From: Palsa-504 sp963769715
Lineage (GTDB): Bacteria; Actinomycetota; Actinomycetes; Streptosporangiales; Streptosporangiaceae
Direction: 5' to 3'
Length of the DNA stretch: 64,000 nt
NCBI GenBank assembly: GCA_963769715.1
Contig: CAVYNE010000010.1
Span: 62,001-126,000 of the forward strand
Shown piece after piece: positions 1-7,907 of the stretch. The position numbers and the translations under genes were made by a program. The notes under the pieces are model-generated. The model did no database searches, was not told where the DNA came from, and saw only the letters and a program-made list of their open reading frames with translations. How positions within the stretch are numbered: position 1 is the first letter of the stretch; each line of letters begins with the position of its first letter.

Positions 1-404
1 CGCTCGGCGCGCTGCTGTCGCAGGGACCGGTGACCCCGGCTCTGGCGCACCTGGTCACCGACACCCGCGGCTTCGGCTGGCTGTCCGAAGACAACTTCGT
101 CAACCATTTCGCCGCCGACGTCAACCCGGTCAAGGCCAAGGTGATGTACGCCGTGCAGCAGCCGCTGGCCATGTCCGCGTTCGGGGACGTGATGGGCGTG
201 CCGGCCTGGAAAACGCGGCCGTCCTGGTACCTGGTCGCGGCCGACGACCAGGCCCTTCCGCCTGATGCCGAGCGGCAGTTCGCCGCTCGCATGGGCGCCA
301 CCACCGTCGAGATCTCGTCCAGCCACGTCGCGATGGTCTCCCACCCCGGTGAGGTAGCACAGCTCATCGAGACGGCGGCCGAAGCCGTGCTAGGGGCGAG
401 CTAG
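1..404 (+). CDS. alpha/beta hydrolase, C-terminal part (5' end outside window)
   Basis: The reading frame is open from the left edge, so the start lies outside the window; the GTG at 30 is internal. About 134 residues remain. They resemble the C-terminal third of the secreted hydrolase at 1452: both have a GVPAW..PSW strand, then an acidic loop (AADDQALP here, GTADHAIP there) and a final S/APH region with MVSHPG or MISDPG. In the alpha/beta-hydrolase fold these carry the catalytic Asp and His; the nucleophile is not visible. The two genes look like paralogues separated by an Rrf2 regulator. The substrate cannot be inferred. Confidence 0.75.
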   Translation, partial: LGALLSQGPVTPALAHLVTDTRGFGWLSEDNFVNHFAADVNPVKAKVMYAVQQPLAMSAFGDVMGVPAWKTRPSWYLVAADDQALPPDAERQFAARMGATTVEISSSHVAMVSHPGEVAQLIETAAEAVLGAS

Positions 405-512
405 ACCGGCTCACCCGGCCCACAGGCGATCTCGGGGTGCGGAAAGGGTTCGGCCTGGCGTGGGGAATGCCGACGCCTAGCTGGTCCCTCGCCCACTATG
501 TGCTGGCCCGCG

Positions 513-1019
513 TCAAGGCCGTGCGCGACGACACTGCTCGCCGTTGACCGTGGCGGCGAACGTTCGCAACAGGTCGGGGTGTGACTGACCGGAGGCCGCG
601 AGTGTGTCGTCGAGTGACTGCGCGATGGTCATCCTGGCGAGAGCCGCGTTCGCCGCTGCCTCCGCGGCCTGGTACACGCTGGTTAGCGTGGGGCCGATGC
701 TGTAGCCGATCGGGCACTTCGCTGACGGAGGTGTCGCGTGCAGCGCGAAGAGCGGCCCGTCGTCGAGTGCGGTGCGCACGTCGAGCAGGGTGATCTGCTC
801 CGCGAGCCGGGCCAGTGACCAGCCCGCGGGCGTGCCGCGATGCGAGTTGACGAGCCCCGCATCCCGCAGCACGCCCAGCACGCGCCGGATGACGACCGCG
901 TTGGTCTCCACGCTGCGCGCGATTGCCGCCGAGGTCGCCGGCCCGCCGCCTAGACGTGCATGCAGCTCGATCCATTCCAGTGCGTGCGTCGCGGTAGTCA
1001 GCCTGCTGTTTGCGCTCAC
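513..1019 (-). CDS. Rrf2 family transcriptional regulator
   Basis: This 168-residue protein starts with a winged-helix domain (about residues 5-70: HALEWIELHAR, then a recognition-helix region NAVVIRRVLGVLRDAGLV, then a G-x-P-A-G-W wing), as in the Rrf2 family. It continues with a helical C-terminal part that has one Cys in AKCPIGYS. Fe-S members of Rrf2 use three Cys, so cluster binding is unlikely and a redox or small-molecule sensor is more plausible. It lies between the two related hydrolases and reads against them, so control of one or both is a reasonable inference. A gene remnant lies just upstream on the same strand. Confidence 0.85.
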   Translation of the reverse strand: MSANSRLTTATHALEWIELHARLGGGPATSAAIARSVETNAVVIRRVLGVLRDAGLVNSHRGTPAGWSLARLAEQITLLDVRTALDDGPLFALHATPPSAKCPIGYSIGPTLTSVYQAAEAAANAALARMTIAQSLDDTLAASGQSHPDLLRTFAATVNGEQCRRARP

Positions 1020-1053
1020 GGACGCATTCCTCCAGTATCCGTGCGGGCCCGTC

Positions 1054-1356
1054 CTATGCGGCCTTGAAGAGCTTGGCTGCGCCCCACAGCGACCCAGGAT
1101 TCGCGCGCCGGGGGTAGTTGCGCAATACGCCCTCGTACAGCTCTGTCGCGGTGGTGGTCTGTGCCTCGACGGCGTTGAAGTCGGTCAGGTAGCGGATCGA
1201 CGCGTTCCCGGCCGGGAAGTGCAGTAGGCCTGCGGATACCCCGCCGCTAAGTTCCAGATGCAGACTCAGATCGTGCGAGGTTACCCGGCACCGGACCAGC
1301 GCCGCGTCTTGGGGGCGTCGCAGGACGTGCCAGACGAAGGGCTGACCCGGGAACCA
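1054..1356 (-). pseudogene. headless gene remnant of unknown function
   Basis: Reading the minus strand from about 1356 to the TAG at 1054 gives 100 codons with coding character: segments FVWHVLRRPQDAALVRC, LHFPAGNASIRYLTDFN and ELYEGVLRNYPRR, ending KLFKAA. A TGA at 1357-1359 closes the frame on the 5' side. There is no ATG, GTG or TTG near that end (only a late in-frame TTG), so the 5' portion is deleted or frameshifted. I do not recognise the family. It fills most of the 430-bp gap between the Rrf2 gene and the next hydrolase. Confidence 0.5.
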
Positions 1357-1451
1357 TCAACGCGCAGATCGGTCAGCGCTGGTGACCGCCTGGTACGCCG
1401 CACAACCTAGCGTCCGCACGGGCGCTGGGCCCGCCAGGAAAGGAGACCTCA

Positions 1452-2303
1452 GTGAACATCACCCGAATCGCGCAGCCAGGCAGGCTGCGGCTCATTATCG
1501 CGGCTGTAATCGTGGCCATGGCCGGCTTGGTCATCCCGCTCAGCCAGATCGCGTCGGCCCGTGCAGCCGAGGCTGCCGCCGCGGGTGACGGCCCTAAGCC
1601 CAGCATCGTGCTGGTGCACGGAGCGTGGGCCGACACCAGCAGCTGGGACGGCGTCATCCAGCGCCTGCAGGCTGATGGTTACACCGTGTACGCGCCGCCG
1701 AACCCGCTACAGGGCCTGGCCTACGACCCGGCCTACCTGGCGGACTTCCTGCACAGCATCTCCGGTCCCATCGTGCTGGTGGGGCACTCCTACGGCGGGG
1801 CCGTCATCACCAATGCCGCAACCGGTGACCCGCAGGTCAAAGCCCTCGTTTACGTGGACGCCTTCGCGCCCGCGCAGGGCCAGACCCTCGCGCAGCTGCT
1901 CGCCGCTTATCCCGGGTCGTGCGCTGTGCCCGCGAACCTGAACGTGGTCCCGTTCCCTGGCGCCCCCAGCGGCGTGGGCGACGCCTACATCAACCAGAGC
2001 GTGTTCCCCAGCTGTATGGCCAACGGCCTGCCGGCCAGCGAGGCGAATGTGCTCGCCGCCACCCAGCTGCCGCTGGCCACGATTGCGCTGACTCAGCCGA
2101 CCGGTGTCCCGGCGTGGGAGACCATCCCGTCGTGGGCCGTGGTGGGCACCGCCGACCACGCCATCCCGCTGGCGTTGCAGCTGGCCATGGCCAACACGGC
2201 GCACGCCCACATCACCGAGGTAGACGCGCCGCACCTATCCATGATCTCCGATCCCGGTACCGTGACGAACGTGATCCTGCAAGCCGTCCGGGCGACCTCC
2301 TAA
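1452..2303 (+). CDS. secreted alpha/beta hydrolase
   Basis: This 283-residue alpha/beta hydrolase has an N-terminal export signal: a basic stretch (RIAQPGRLR), a hydrophobic core (LIIAAVIVAMAGLVIPL) and small residues near ARAAEA, with cleavage expected around residues 35-40. The mature domain opens with IVLVHGAW (oxyanion strand). It has the nucleophile elbow GHSYGG near residue 114, an acidic GTADHAIP loop and the late His in DAPHLSMI, giving Ser/Asp/His. The GTG start at 1452 follows a good ribosome site (AGGAAAGGAG). A strong hairpin lies after the stop. It is close in sequence to the partial hydrolase at the left edge, but exported. The substrate is unknown; esterase or haloperoxidase-like members share this pattern. 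Confidence 0.85.
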   Translation: MNITRIAQPGRLRLIIAAVIVAMAGLVIPLSQIASARAAEAAAAGDGPKPSIVLVHGAWADTSSWDGVIQRLQADGYTVYAPPNPLQGLAYDPAYLADFLHSISGPIVLVGHSYGGAVITNAATGDPQVKALVYVDAFAPAQGQTLAQLLAAYPGSCAVPANLNVVPFPGAPSGVGDAYINQSVFPSCMANGLPASEANVLAATQLPLATIALTQPTGVPAWETIPSWAVVGTADHAIPLALQLAMANTAHAHITEVDAPHLSMISDPGTVTNVILQAVRATS

Positions 2304-2338
2304 CCCAGGCCTTTCGCCTGAGGCGGCAACTGGCACGG

Positions 2339-2390
2339 TCGACAGAGGATGCCTGCCGCGGGGATCCGCGCGGCAGGCATCACCTGTCGG
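2339..2390 (+). terminator. hairpin after the secreted hydrolase
   Basis: A perfect 13-bp inverted repeat (GATGCCTGCCGCG at 2348 and its complement ending at 2381) surrounds an 8-nt loop. The stem extends through CGACAG and CTGTCG with a 2-nt mismatch bubble. It begins 36 bp after the stop codon. There is no T-run, as is common for actinobacterial terminators. Confidence 0.65.
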
Positions 2391-2456
2391 CGGCATCTGC
2401 GTAGGGGCCCGCGGCGGCCGCCTCCAGCAGCGTGCGAAGCGGTGAACGGCACCCCC

Positions 2457-2555
2457 ATGTCTGACTCAACGTCCCACAAGGCGGAGTCCACCATCCAGCG
2501 GCAGACCCCCAAACGCCATGAGAGTGCAGCAGAACCGAGGTTCGCGCGCCGTTGA
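2457..2555 (+). CDS. possible 32-residue peptide upstream of the LuxR gene
   Basis: The ATG at 2457 opens a short frame beginning MSDSTSHKAE, with TPKRHE in the middle and a basic end (FARR). The ribosome site is poor. It is listed because a peptide beginning (L)SESTSISIVRPKR lies directly before the glycosylase gene at 5544, and the two share an S-[DE]-S-T-S start and a P-K-R core. This could be chance or common ancestry of upstream regions. The stretch 2391-2651 otherwise holds only a candidate promoter. Confidence 0.25.
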   Translation: MSDSTSHKAESTIQRQTPKRHESAAEPRFARR

Positions 2556-2579
2556 CAGCACGTGCACTGGCCTGATACC
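2552..2579 (+). promoter_or_regulatory. candidate promoter of the LuxR-family gene
   Basis: A perfect TTGACA at 2552 is followed after 16 bp by GATACC. A start of transcription near 2586 would lie downstream of the GTG at 2562, which argues that the regulator begins at 2646 or 2652 instead. Only the hexamers were inspected. Confidence 0.35.
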
Positions 2580-2651
2580 GAGAGGGAAGGTGCCAGACTG
2601 CGTGACCGACGTCAGGGTGTCAGGCGTAGATATCAAGGAAGGCCTTTGACG

Positions 2652-5306
2652 GTGGCTCCAGCAACTCCCCGGCTGATTGACCGGGGTGATCTTCTGGCTG
2701 CCCTGGATCACGCGGCGGCGCGGAAGGTGACGATCATCTCGGCTCCGGCTGGCAGCGGGAAGACGTGCCTGCTGCACGCGTGGGCCGACCGTCCGGGTCA
2801 GCGGCACCAGTTCGCCGTCATGCAGGTGCAACGCGACCAGCACGACGCCCAGCAGTTCTGGCTGGCCCTGCTCGACGCGATCCGTCACGCTTCGGCCACT
2901 GCCGGCCGTGCGGAACCGCCAGCAGCGACGCCTGACTTCAATGCACCGGCGATGGCTGACCGGGTGCTATCGGAGCTCGCCGATGCTCGTGGCGACATCA
3001 CGTTGGTTATTGATGATCTGCATGAGCTGACCTCGCCAGAAGCACTCTCTCAGCTCACCCGGCTGCTGATGAACCTCCCCACGCAGGTGCACGCGGTGCT
3101 GACCACGCGTCACGATGTGGGGCTGCGGCTGCATCAGCTGCGCCTGGCAGGTGAGCTAGCCGAGATCCGCGCGGCTGACCTGCGCTTTTCCGAGCGCGAA
3201 ACCCGCGAGCTGCTCGACGCCTCGGGGATCGCGCTGTCTGAGGCCGGGGCGGCGCTGCTGCACCAGCGGACGGAGGGGTGGGCCGCGGGCCTGCGGCTGG
3301 CGGCGATCTCCCTGGCCGGTCACCCCGACCCGGAGCGGTTCGTCGCGGAGTTCTCCGGCAGCGACCGCACGGTCGCCGAGTACCTGATCGCCGAGATGCT
3401 GGAACGCCAGCCAGCCGACGTCCAGGATCTGCTCCTGCGTACCTCCCTGCTCAACCAGGTCAACGGCGAGCTGGCCGACCTGCTGACCGGCCGCCCGGGC
3501 TCGGAACGGATCCTGCTGGAACTTGAGGACGCCAACGCGTTCGTCGAATCGCTGGACCCCGAGCGCACCTGGTTCCGCTACCACCACCTATTCGGGGATC
3601 TGCTCCGGCTGGAGCTGCGCCGGACGCTGCCCGAACAAGTGCCGGTGATGCACCGGCGCGCCGCCGGATGGTTCACCGTGCAGGGCCAGGTGGTCGAGGC
3701 CATCCGGCACACGCAGGCGGCGGGCGACTGGCCTGAGGCGGCCCGGCTGCTCGCCGACCATTCGTTCAGCCTGACGCTCGACGGGCAGGCGCAGACCATC
3801 CAGGCGCTAGTGCGGGCCTTCCCGCCGGGCCCGGATCACCCCGAGCTGGCCCTGGTGCGCGCGATGGGTGACCTTGCTCAGGGGCGCCTGGACGAGGCGG
3901 CCGCCTACCTGGCGGTCGCCGAGACGCACGCCGAGACGGCACCGCCGGATCGCCAGCGCCGCCTCCGGGTGGCGATCGCGTCGCTGAAGCTGTCGCTGGC
4001 CCGGCGGCGCGGTCACCTGGCCGGTGTCATCGAGCAGGTCAGATTCCTGGCCTCCCCGGTCACCGGGCAGTCCGACGAAGACATCGCGCTCGATAGAGAC
4101 CTGCGAGCGGTGGCGCTGATGAACCTGGGGACCGCCGAGGCGTGGTCCCTGGGGCTGCCAGACGCTGAACGCCACCTCCGGGAGGGCGCCGTCCTGGCCC
4201 GGGAGATCGGCCGGCCGTACCTGGAAGTCGGCTGCCTCGCGCAGCTCGGTTTCGCGTATATCTTCCATGGTGCTGCCATGCCGGAGATCCACCCGTTCGC
4301 CATGACCCAGGCGTGCTGTCGTGAGGCGATCGCGCTCGCTGAGCGGTACGGCTGGGGCGCGGAGCCGGTGATCGCGCCCGCGCTGATGACGTTCGCCGGC
4401 ACGATGGTGTTTCTGGGTGAGTTCGATGAGGGCGAGCGGTGGTTGCGGCGCACCGAACGGGCTCTGCAAACAGACACCGGGCCGGACATCAGGCTGCTGC
4501 TGCACCAGACGGCCGGGATGCTGCACGCCGGTCGCGGCCGCCACCATGAGGCACTGCAAGAGTTCAGCGCGGCCGAACACCTGGGATCGCAGCTGGAGGG
4601 ATCGCAGGCGCTGGCGAGCCAGGTGACCGGCTGGATGCTGGCCACGCAGGCCCGCCTCGGGCGGCCCGGCGAGGCACGCGCCGCGCTCGCGGCGGTCGAT
4701 GACGAGCGGGCCGGCTCCGGTGAGATCGGTAATGCCCGCGCGGTGATCTGTCTCGCGGAAGGCGATCCGGCCGGGGCCCTGGCCGCGGTGCGGGATGTTC
4801 TCGAGGGCACGGCGCCGGTCCTCGGTTACGTCACGGTCGTCGAGGCGCACCTGCTGGCCGGGCTCGCCCATCGTGAGCTCGGTGACCAGCGCGCGGCGAA
4901 CCAGGCCGCCGAACGGGCCCTCGCCCTGGCGGAGTCTGACCGGCTGGTCCTGCCGTTCGCGATGACGGGCTCCCGGGAGCTGCTCGAGGCCCTGCCGCGG
5001 CATGAGACAGCGCACGCCGCGCTGCTCACCGACATCCTCGACGTCCTGCACGGCGCATCCCCGGCGGCCAGAGAGCAGTCCTCATTGCCGCCGGCGGAGG
5101 AGCTCAGCCCGGGCGAGCTCAGGGTGCTGCGATATCTCCCGACGAACCTGTCCCGGCCGCAGATCGCCGGCGAGCTGTCCGTCTCGCCGAGCACGGTCAG
5201 CACGCACGTCCGCAGCATCTACGCCAAGCTCCAGGTCCGTGACCGGTCCTCGGCCGTGCAGCGCGCCCGGGAACTGCGGCTGCTGGCGGCCGGCCGCACG
5301 CGTTAG
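2652..5306 (+). CDS. large LuxR-family (MalT/LAL-type) transcriptional regulator
   Basis: This 884-residue signal-transduction ATPase has the MalT-like order: an N-terminal NTPase (Walker A SAPAGSGKT near residue 30; Walker B LVIDDLHEL near 120), a long helical TPR-like middle, and a C-terminal LuxR helix-turn-helix (ELSPGELRVLRYLP, then STVSTHVRSIYAKL). Members bind an inducer through the TPR part and activate nearby genes. The frame is open back to a GTG at 2562, but I prefer GTG 2652: AAGGAAGG lies 9 nt upstream and a promoter-like TTGACA would exclude 2562. TTG 2646 is possible. A near-identical fragment of the last 36 residues lies at 14.45 kb. Confidence 0.9.
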   Translation: MAPATPRLIDRGDLLAALDHAAARKVTIISAPAGSGKTCLLHAWADRPGQRHQFAVMQVQRDQHDAQQFWLALLDAIRHASATAGRAEPPAATPDFNAPAMADRVLSELADARGDITLVIDDLHELTSPEALSQLTRLLMNLPTQVHAVLTTRHDVGLRLHQLRLAGELAEIRAADLRFSERETRELLDASGIALSEAGAALLHQRTEGWAAGLRLAAISLAGHPDPERFVAEFSGSDRTVAEYLIAEMLERQPADVQDLLLRTSLLNQVNGELADLLTGRPGSERILLELEDANAFVESLDPERTWFRYHHLFGDLLRLELRRTLPEQVPVMHRRAAGWFTVQGQVVEAIRHTQAAGDWPEAARLLADHSFSLTLDGQAQTIQALVRAFPPGPDHPELALVRAMGDLAQGRLDEAAAYLAVAETHAETAPPDRQRRLRVAIASLKLSLARRRGHLAGVIEQVRFLASPVTGQSDEDIALDRDLRAVALMNLGTAEAWSLGLPDAERHLREGAVLAREIGRPYLEVGCLAQLGFAYIFHGAAMPEIHPFAMTQACCREAIALAERYGWGAEPVIAPALMTFAGTMVFLGEFDEGERWLRRTERALQTDTGPDIRLLLHQTAGMLHAGRGRHHEALQEFSAAEHLGSQLEGSQALASQVTGWMLATQARLGRPGEARAALAAVDDERAGSGEIGNARAVICLAEGDPAGALAAVRDVLEGTAPVLGYVTVVEAHLLAGLAHRELGDQRAANQAAERALALAESDRLVLPFAMTGSRELLEALPRHETAHAALLTDILDVLHGASPAAREQSSLPPAEELSPGELRVLRYLPTNLSRPQIAGELSVSPSTVSTHVRSIYAKLQVRDRSSAVQRARELRLLAAGRTR

Positions 5307-5341
5307 CCCGGCGGTCACCGGATCCTGGTCACCGGTCGGCA

Positions 5342-5449
5342 CTGTACGGCGTGCTGGCCGAGATCGAGGCGCTCGGCCTGGACCTGCTCAAGGTCCGCCA
5401 GCTCACCCCGGACCGCGAATCACCAGGATCAGGTGACAGCCGCTCACCG
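5342..5449 (+). pseudogene. gene remnant fused to the 34-bp repeat
   Basis: A short stretch after the LuxR gene translates to LYGVLAEIEALGLDLLKVRQ, a regular amphipathic helix with strong coding appearance but no start codon or upstream domain. The frame then runs directly into the 34-bp palindromic repeat and stops just after it. It is probably the tail of a lost gene. The family is not recognised. The rest of 5307-5629 holds the repeat and a short peptide frame. Confidence 0.35.
5415..5448 (+). repeat. 34-bp dispersed palindromic repeat, copy A
   Basis: The element begins GCGAATCACCAGGATCAGGT and ends GCTCACC. Its core is an interrupted palindrome (TCACC, spacer, GGTGA). Five further copies in either orientation lie at 9965, 10110, 11897, 14201 and 14407, all between genes. 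A degenerate partial copy may lie at 5310-5334 in inverted orientation (GTCACCGGATC core). Confidence 0.75.
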
Positions 5450-5543
5450 TGACGGCCACTACCGTCGGGCGCACGCGGTCCCTGCTAGCAGAAGGTGAGG
5501 CCACCGGCTAGCGACCCGGCGACAGCCGAAAGAGAACACCGTA

Positions 5544-5633
5544 TTGTCCGAATCAACGTCCATCTCCATCGTCAGACCCAAACGTGATGACGATGACCGG
5601 CGTACCCGCCGGGGAAGGGAGCGAGCTCGGTGA
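5544..5633 (+). CDS. possible 29-residue peptide coupled to the glycosylase gene
   Basis: A TTG at 5544 opens a frame that starts (L)SESTSISIVRPKR, continues very basic (RRTRRGRERAR), and ends in a TGA sharing 3 nt with the GTG start at 5630. The glycosylase ribosome site (GGGAAGGGA) lies inside it. It could be a coupling leader peptide or just open sequence. Its start resembles the short frame at 2457. Confidence 0.3.
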   Translation: MSESTSISIVRPKRDDDDRRTRRGRERAR

Positions 5634-6310
5634 GCGAGGATCCCAGCCGTGCGGTGTGGCTGCCGCAGGCACGCTCTTACCTGCGCCACGCCGACCCGGT
5701 GCTGGCGCGGCTCATTGACGACCGGCCGGACTTCGATCCCCGGGCGTGGCTGGCCCAGCTGCCGCCGATGGACCTGTACGGTGCCCTGCTGTTCCAGGTC
5801 ACCGGCCAGCAGTTGTCCGTCCCGGCGACCCGCCGGACCCTGGCCCGCATCCAGGCCCTGTTCGGCGGCCACCTCCCCGCACCCGCCGAACTGGTGGCCG
5901 TCGACCCCGCCCAGCTCCGCGAGGCCGGGCTGTCCTGGCGGAAGATCGGCACGCTGCGCGACCTGGCCGAGCGGATGGCGGACGGCCGGCTGGACCCGGA
6001 CGTGCTGAGCACCCTGCCCGACGATGAGCTCATGGCCGAGCTCACCGCCATTCCGGGCATAGGCCCGTGGACCGTGCAGGGCGCCATGCTCATCGCGCTG
6101 CAGCGCGAGGACGTCGTCCTGCCGGGCGACCTGGCGCTGCGCAAGGCCATCCAGGCCGCCTATCAGCTGGACCACCTGCCCACCCAGGAGGAGGTCCTGG
6201 CTATCGCGGAGAAATGGCGGCCCTACCGCAGCCTGGCGACCAGCTACCTGTTCTCCGCCGCCTTCGAGCCAGCCGGGCCACCACCGGTCGCCCGGCACAG
6301 GAACGGTTGA
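5630..6310 (+). CDS. DNA-3-methyladenine glycosylase II family (HhH-GPD)
   Basis: This 226-residue base-excision DNA glycosylase carries a helix-hairpin-helix near residues 140-155 (LTAIPGIGPWTVQGAM). The expected catalytic Asp follows about 20 residues later (VVLPGDLALRKA, aligning with the AlkA FLPDD region). FQVTGQQLSVPATR in the N-terminal half is also typical. It should remove alkylated purines in the cytoplasm. It lacks the Ada/AraC domains found in some actinobacterial fusions. GTG 5630 has GGGAAGGGA about 10 nt upstream. The next gene starts 2 nt after its stop, so repair and redox genes probably share a transcript. Confidence 0.9.
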   Translation: MSEDPSRAVWLPQARSYLRHADPVLARLIDDRPDFDPRAWLAQLPPMDLYGALLFQVTGQQLSVPATRRTLARIQALFGGHLPAPAELVAVDPAQLREAGLSWRKIGTLRDLAERMADGRLDPDVLSTLPDDELMAELTAIPGIGPWTVQGAMLIALQREDVVLPGDLALRKAIQAAYQLDHLPTQEEVLAIAEKWRPYRSLATSYLFSAAFEPAGPPPVARHRNG

Positions 6311-6312
6311 CC

Positions 6313-6609
6313 ATGAACGGCGGCTGCACGCATCTGGACCGGATCCGCGATGTCACGCCCTCGTCCTGGGGTTGCGAGGACTGCCTGGCCCAAGGACGCC
6401 GGGACTGGGTGCATCTGCGAGTCTGCCAGGAATGCGGTCACGTCGGATGCTGTGACAACTCCCCGGGCAGGCACGCGACCGCGCACTTCCACCTGGCCAG
6501 GCACCCGGTTATCCGGTCCTACGAACCGGGTGAGGACTGGTATTGGTGCTACCTCGACCGGCTCGTGTTCGAACTCCAGGGTGCCCCGCCGGCACCGTCG
6601 CACCCGTGA
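6313..6609 (+). CDS. UBP-type zinc finger protein
   Basis: This 98-residue single-domain protein has the Cys/His spacing of the ZnF-UBP fold: CTHLD near the start, GCEDC, then CQECGHVGCCDNSPGRHATAH and a late HPVI. In eukaryotes the fold binds the ubiquitin tail. Bacterial stand-alone versions are common beside flavoprotein oxidoreductases, and their role is not established. ATG 6313 lies 2 nt after the glycosylase stop, and its TGA overlaps the GTG of the next gene, so coupling with the flavoprotein is likely. Confidence 0.85.
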   Translation: MNGGCTHLDRIRDVTPSSWGCEDCLAQGRRDWVHLRVCQECGHVGCCDNSPGRHATAHFHLARHPVIRSYEPGEDWYWCYLDRLVFELQGAPPAPSHP

Positions 6610-7907
6610 GAGATTGGGCCGTACTGATGTCGATGTTCGACTACGACGCCCGGCCGGTCACGCCGGGCGTCGTCCTGGTGGGCACGCCGACCTCCCGCGG
6701 CGGGTACGCGATCCGTGACTTCCTCAGCCGCAACGGTTACCCGTTCGAGTGGGTCGACGCCGGCCAGCCCGACGCAGTGCGGGCGGTCCTGGGAGTCGCC
6801 GAAATGGAGCCATCGGCGCTGCCGCTGTGCATCCTGCCGGACGGGTCGCGGCTGGCGTCCGCGACGGTGGAACAGGTCGCCGCAGGCCTTGGCATGGTCG
6901 CGGCCCCGTCGCGGCCGGAATACGACCTGACGATCGTCGGTGCGGGCCCGGCCGGGCTGGCCGCCGCCGTCAACGCGGCATCGGAGGGCCTGCGCACGGT
7001 CGTCGTCGAGGCGGTGGCCCCGGGTGGCCAGGCCGGGACCACGTCGATGATCGAGAATTATCTCGGTTTCCCCAACGGGATCAGCGGCAGCGAACTGGCG
7101 ACGCGGGCGACGGTGCAGGCGCGCCGGTTCGGTGCCGAATTGCTGCTGGCCAGGCCCCTGACCGGCGTCTTGGCCGATGGGCCGCGCTATGTCGCCGAAC
7201 TGTCCGACGGCACGCTGATACGCGGGCGGGCGGTGCTGTTCGCCAGCGGCGTCGAGTGGCGCCGCCTGGACGTGCCCGGAGTCGATGACCTCCTCGGCGC
7301 GGGGGTGTACTACGGGGCCGGGCCGAGTGAGGCGCTGGCGTGCACGGATTCCCAGGTTGTCGTGGTGGGCGGCGGCAATTCAGCGGGCCAGGCGGTCGTC
7401 CGGTTCTCCCGGTACGCGAAGCGGGTCACGCTGCTGGTCCGCGGCCGCGACCTCGGCGCGTCGATGTCGCAGTACCTCATCGATCAGGTGTCGGCTATCC
7501 CGAATGTTGAGGTGCGGGTGCGCACGCAGGTGGTGAGCCTGGAGGCTGATGACCGCCTCCGGGCGGTCATCGTGCGCTCCGGGGACAGCACCGAACCGGT
7601 GCGGTCGCCGGCGGATGCCTTGTTCATCTGCATCGGCGGGGCCCCCCGCACCGACGGCGCCGCGGGGATCGGGCTGGCCACCAACGCTGCCGGGTACCTG
7701 GTGACCGGCCGTGATGCCGCCAGTGATCCAGGCAGCAACTGGCCGCTGCCCAGGGAGCCGTTGCCGCTAGAGACCAATCTGCCCGGAGTGTTCGCCGCCG
7801 GGGACGTGCGCTGCGGGTCGGTCAAACGCTGCTCAGCGGCCATCGGCGAGGGATCAATGGCCGTGGCGCTCGTCCACCGCCGGCTGGCGGAGGTGGGCGG
7901 TGACTGA
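6606..7907 (+). CDS. thioredoxin-reductase-like FAD oxidoreductase without the CxxC pair
   Basis: This protein of about 433 residues has two parts. Residues 10-95 resemble a glutaredoxin/thioredoxin-like fold (VLVGTPTSRGGYAIRDFLS) without an obvious CxxC. The rest is a TrxB-type flavoprotein: GAGPAGLAAAVNAA for FAD, GGQAGTTSMIENYLGFP, GGGNSAGQA for NAD(P)H, and NLPGVFAAGDVR near the end. Where thioredoxin reductases have CATC, this one reads YYGAGPSEA, so it cannot pass electrons by that disulfide. GTG 6606 overlaps the previous TGA; ATG 6627 is an alternative. The stop overlaps the next gene by 8 nt. It is probably a reductase for a partner encoded nearby or for a small disulfide. Confidence 0.85.
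   Translation: MRDWAVLMSMFDYDARPVTPGVVLVGTPTSRGGYAIRDFLSRNGYPFEWVDAGQPDAVRAVLGVAEMEPSALPLCILPDGSRLASATVEQVAAGLGMVAAPSRPEYDLTIVGAGPAGLAAAVNAASEGLRTVVVEAVAPGGQAGTTSMIENYLGFPNGISGSELATRATVQARRFGAELLLARPLTGVLADGPRYVAELSDGTLIRGRAVLFASGVEWRRLDVPGVDDLLGAGVYYGAGPSEALACTDSQVVVVGGGNSAGQAVVRFSRYAKRVTLLVRGRDLGASMSQYLIDQVSAIPNVEVRVRTQVVSLEADDRLRAVIVRSGDSTEPVRSPADALFICIGGAPRTDGAAGIGLATNAAGYLVTGRDAASDPGSNWPLPREPLPLETNLPGVFAAGDVRCGSVKRCSAAIGEGSMAVALVHRRLAEVGGD

Noticed and set aside
3807..5051. Long minus-strand frame inside the LuxR regulator
   Set aside because: Typical antisense shadow in high-GC coding sequence; composition is Arg/Gln/His-rich without motifs, while the plus strand encodes the regulator.
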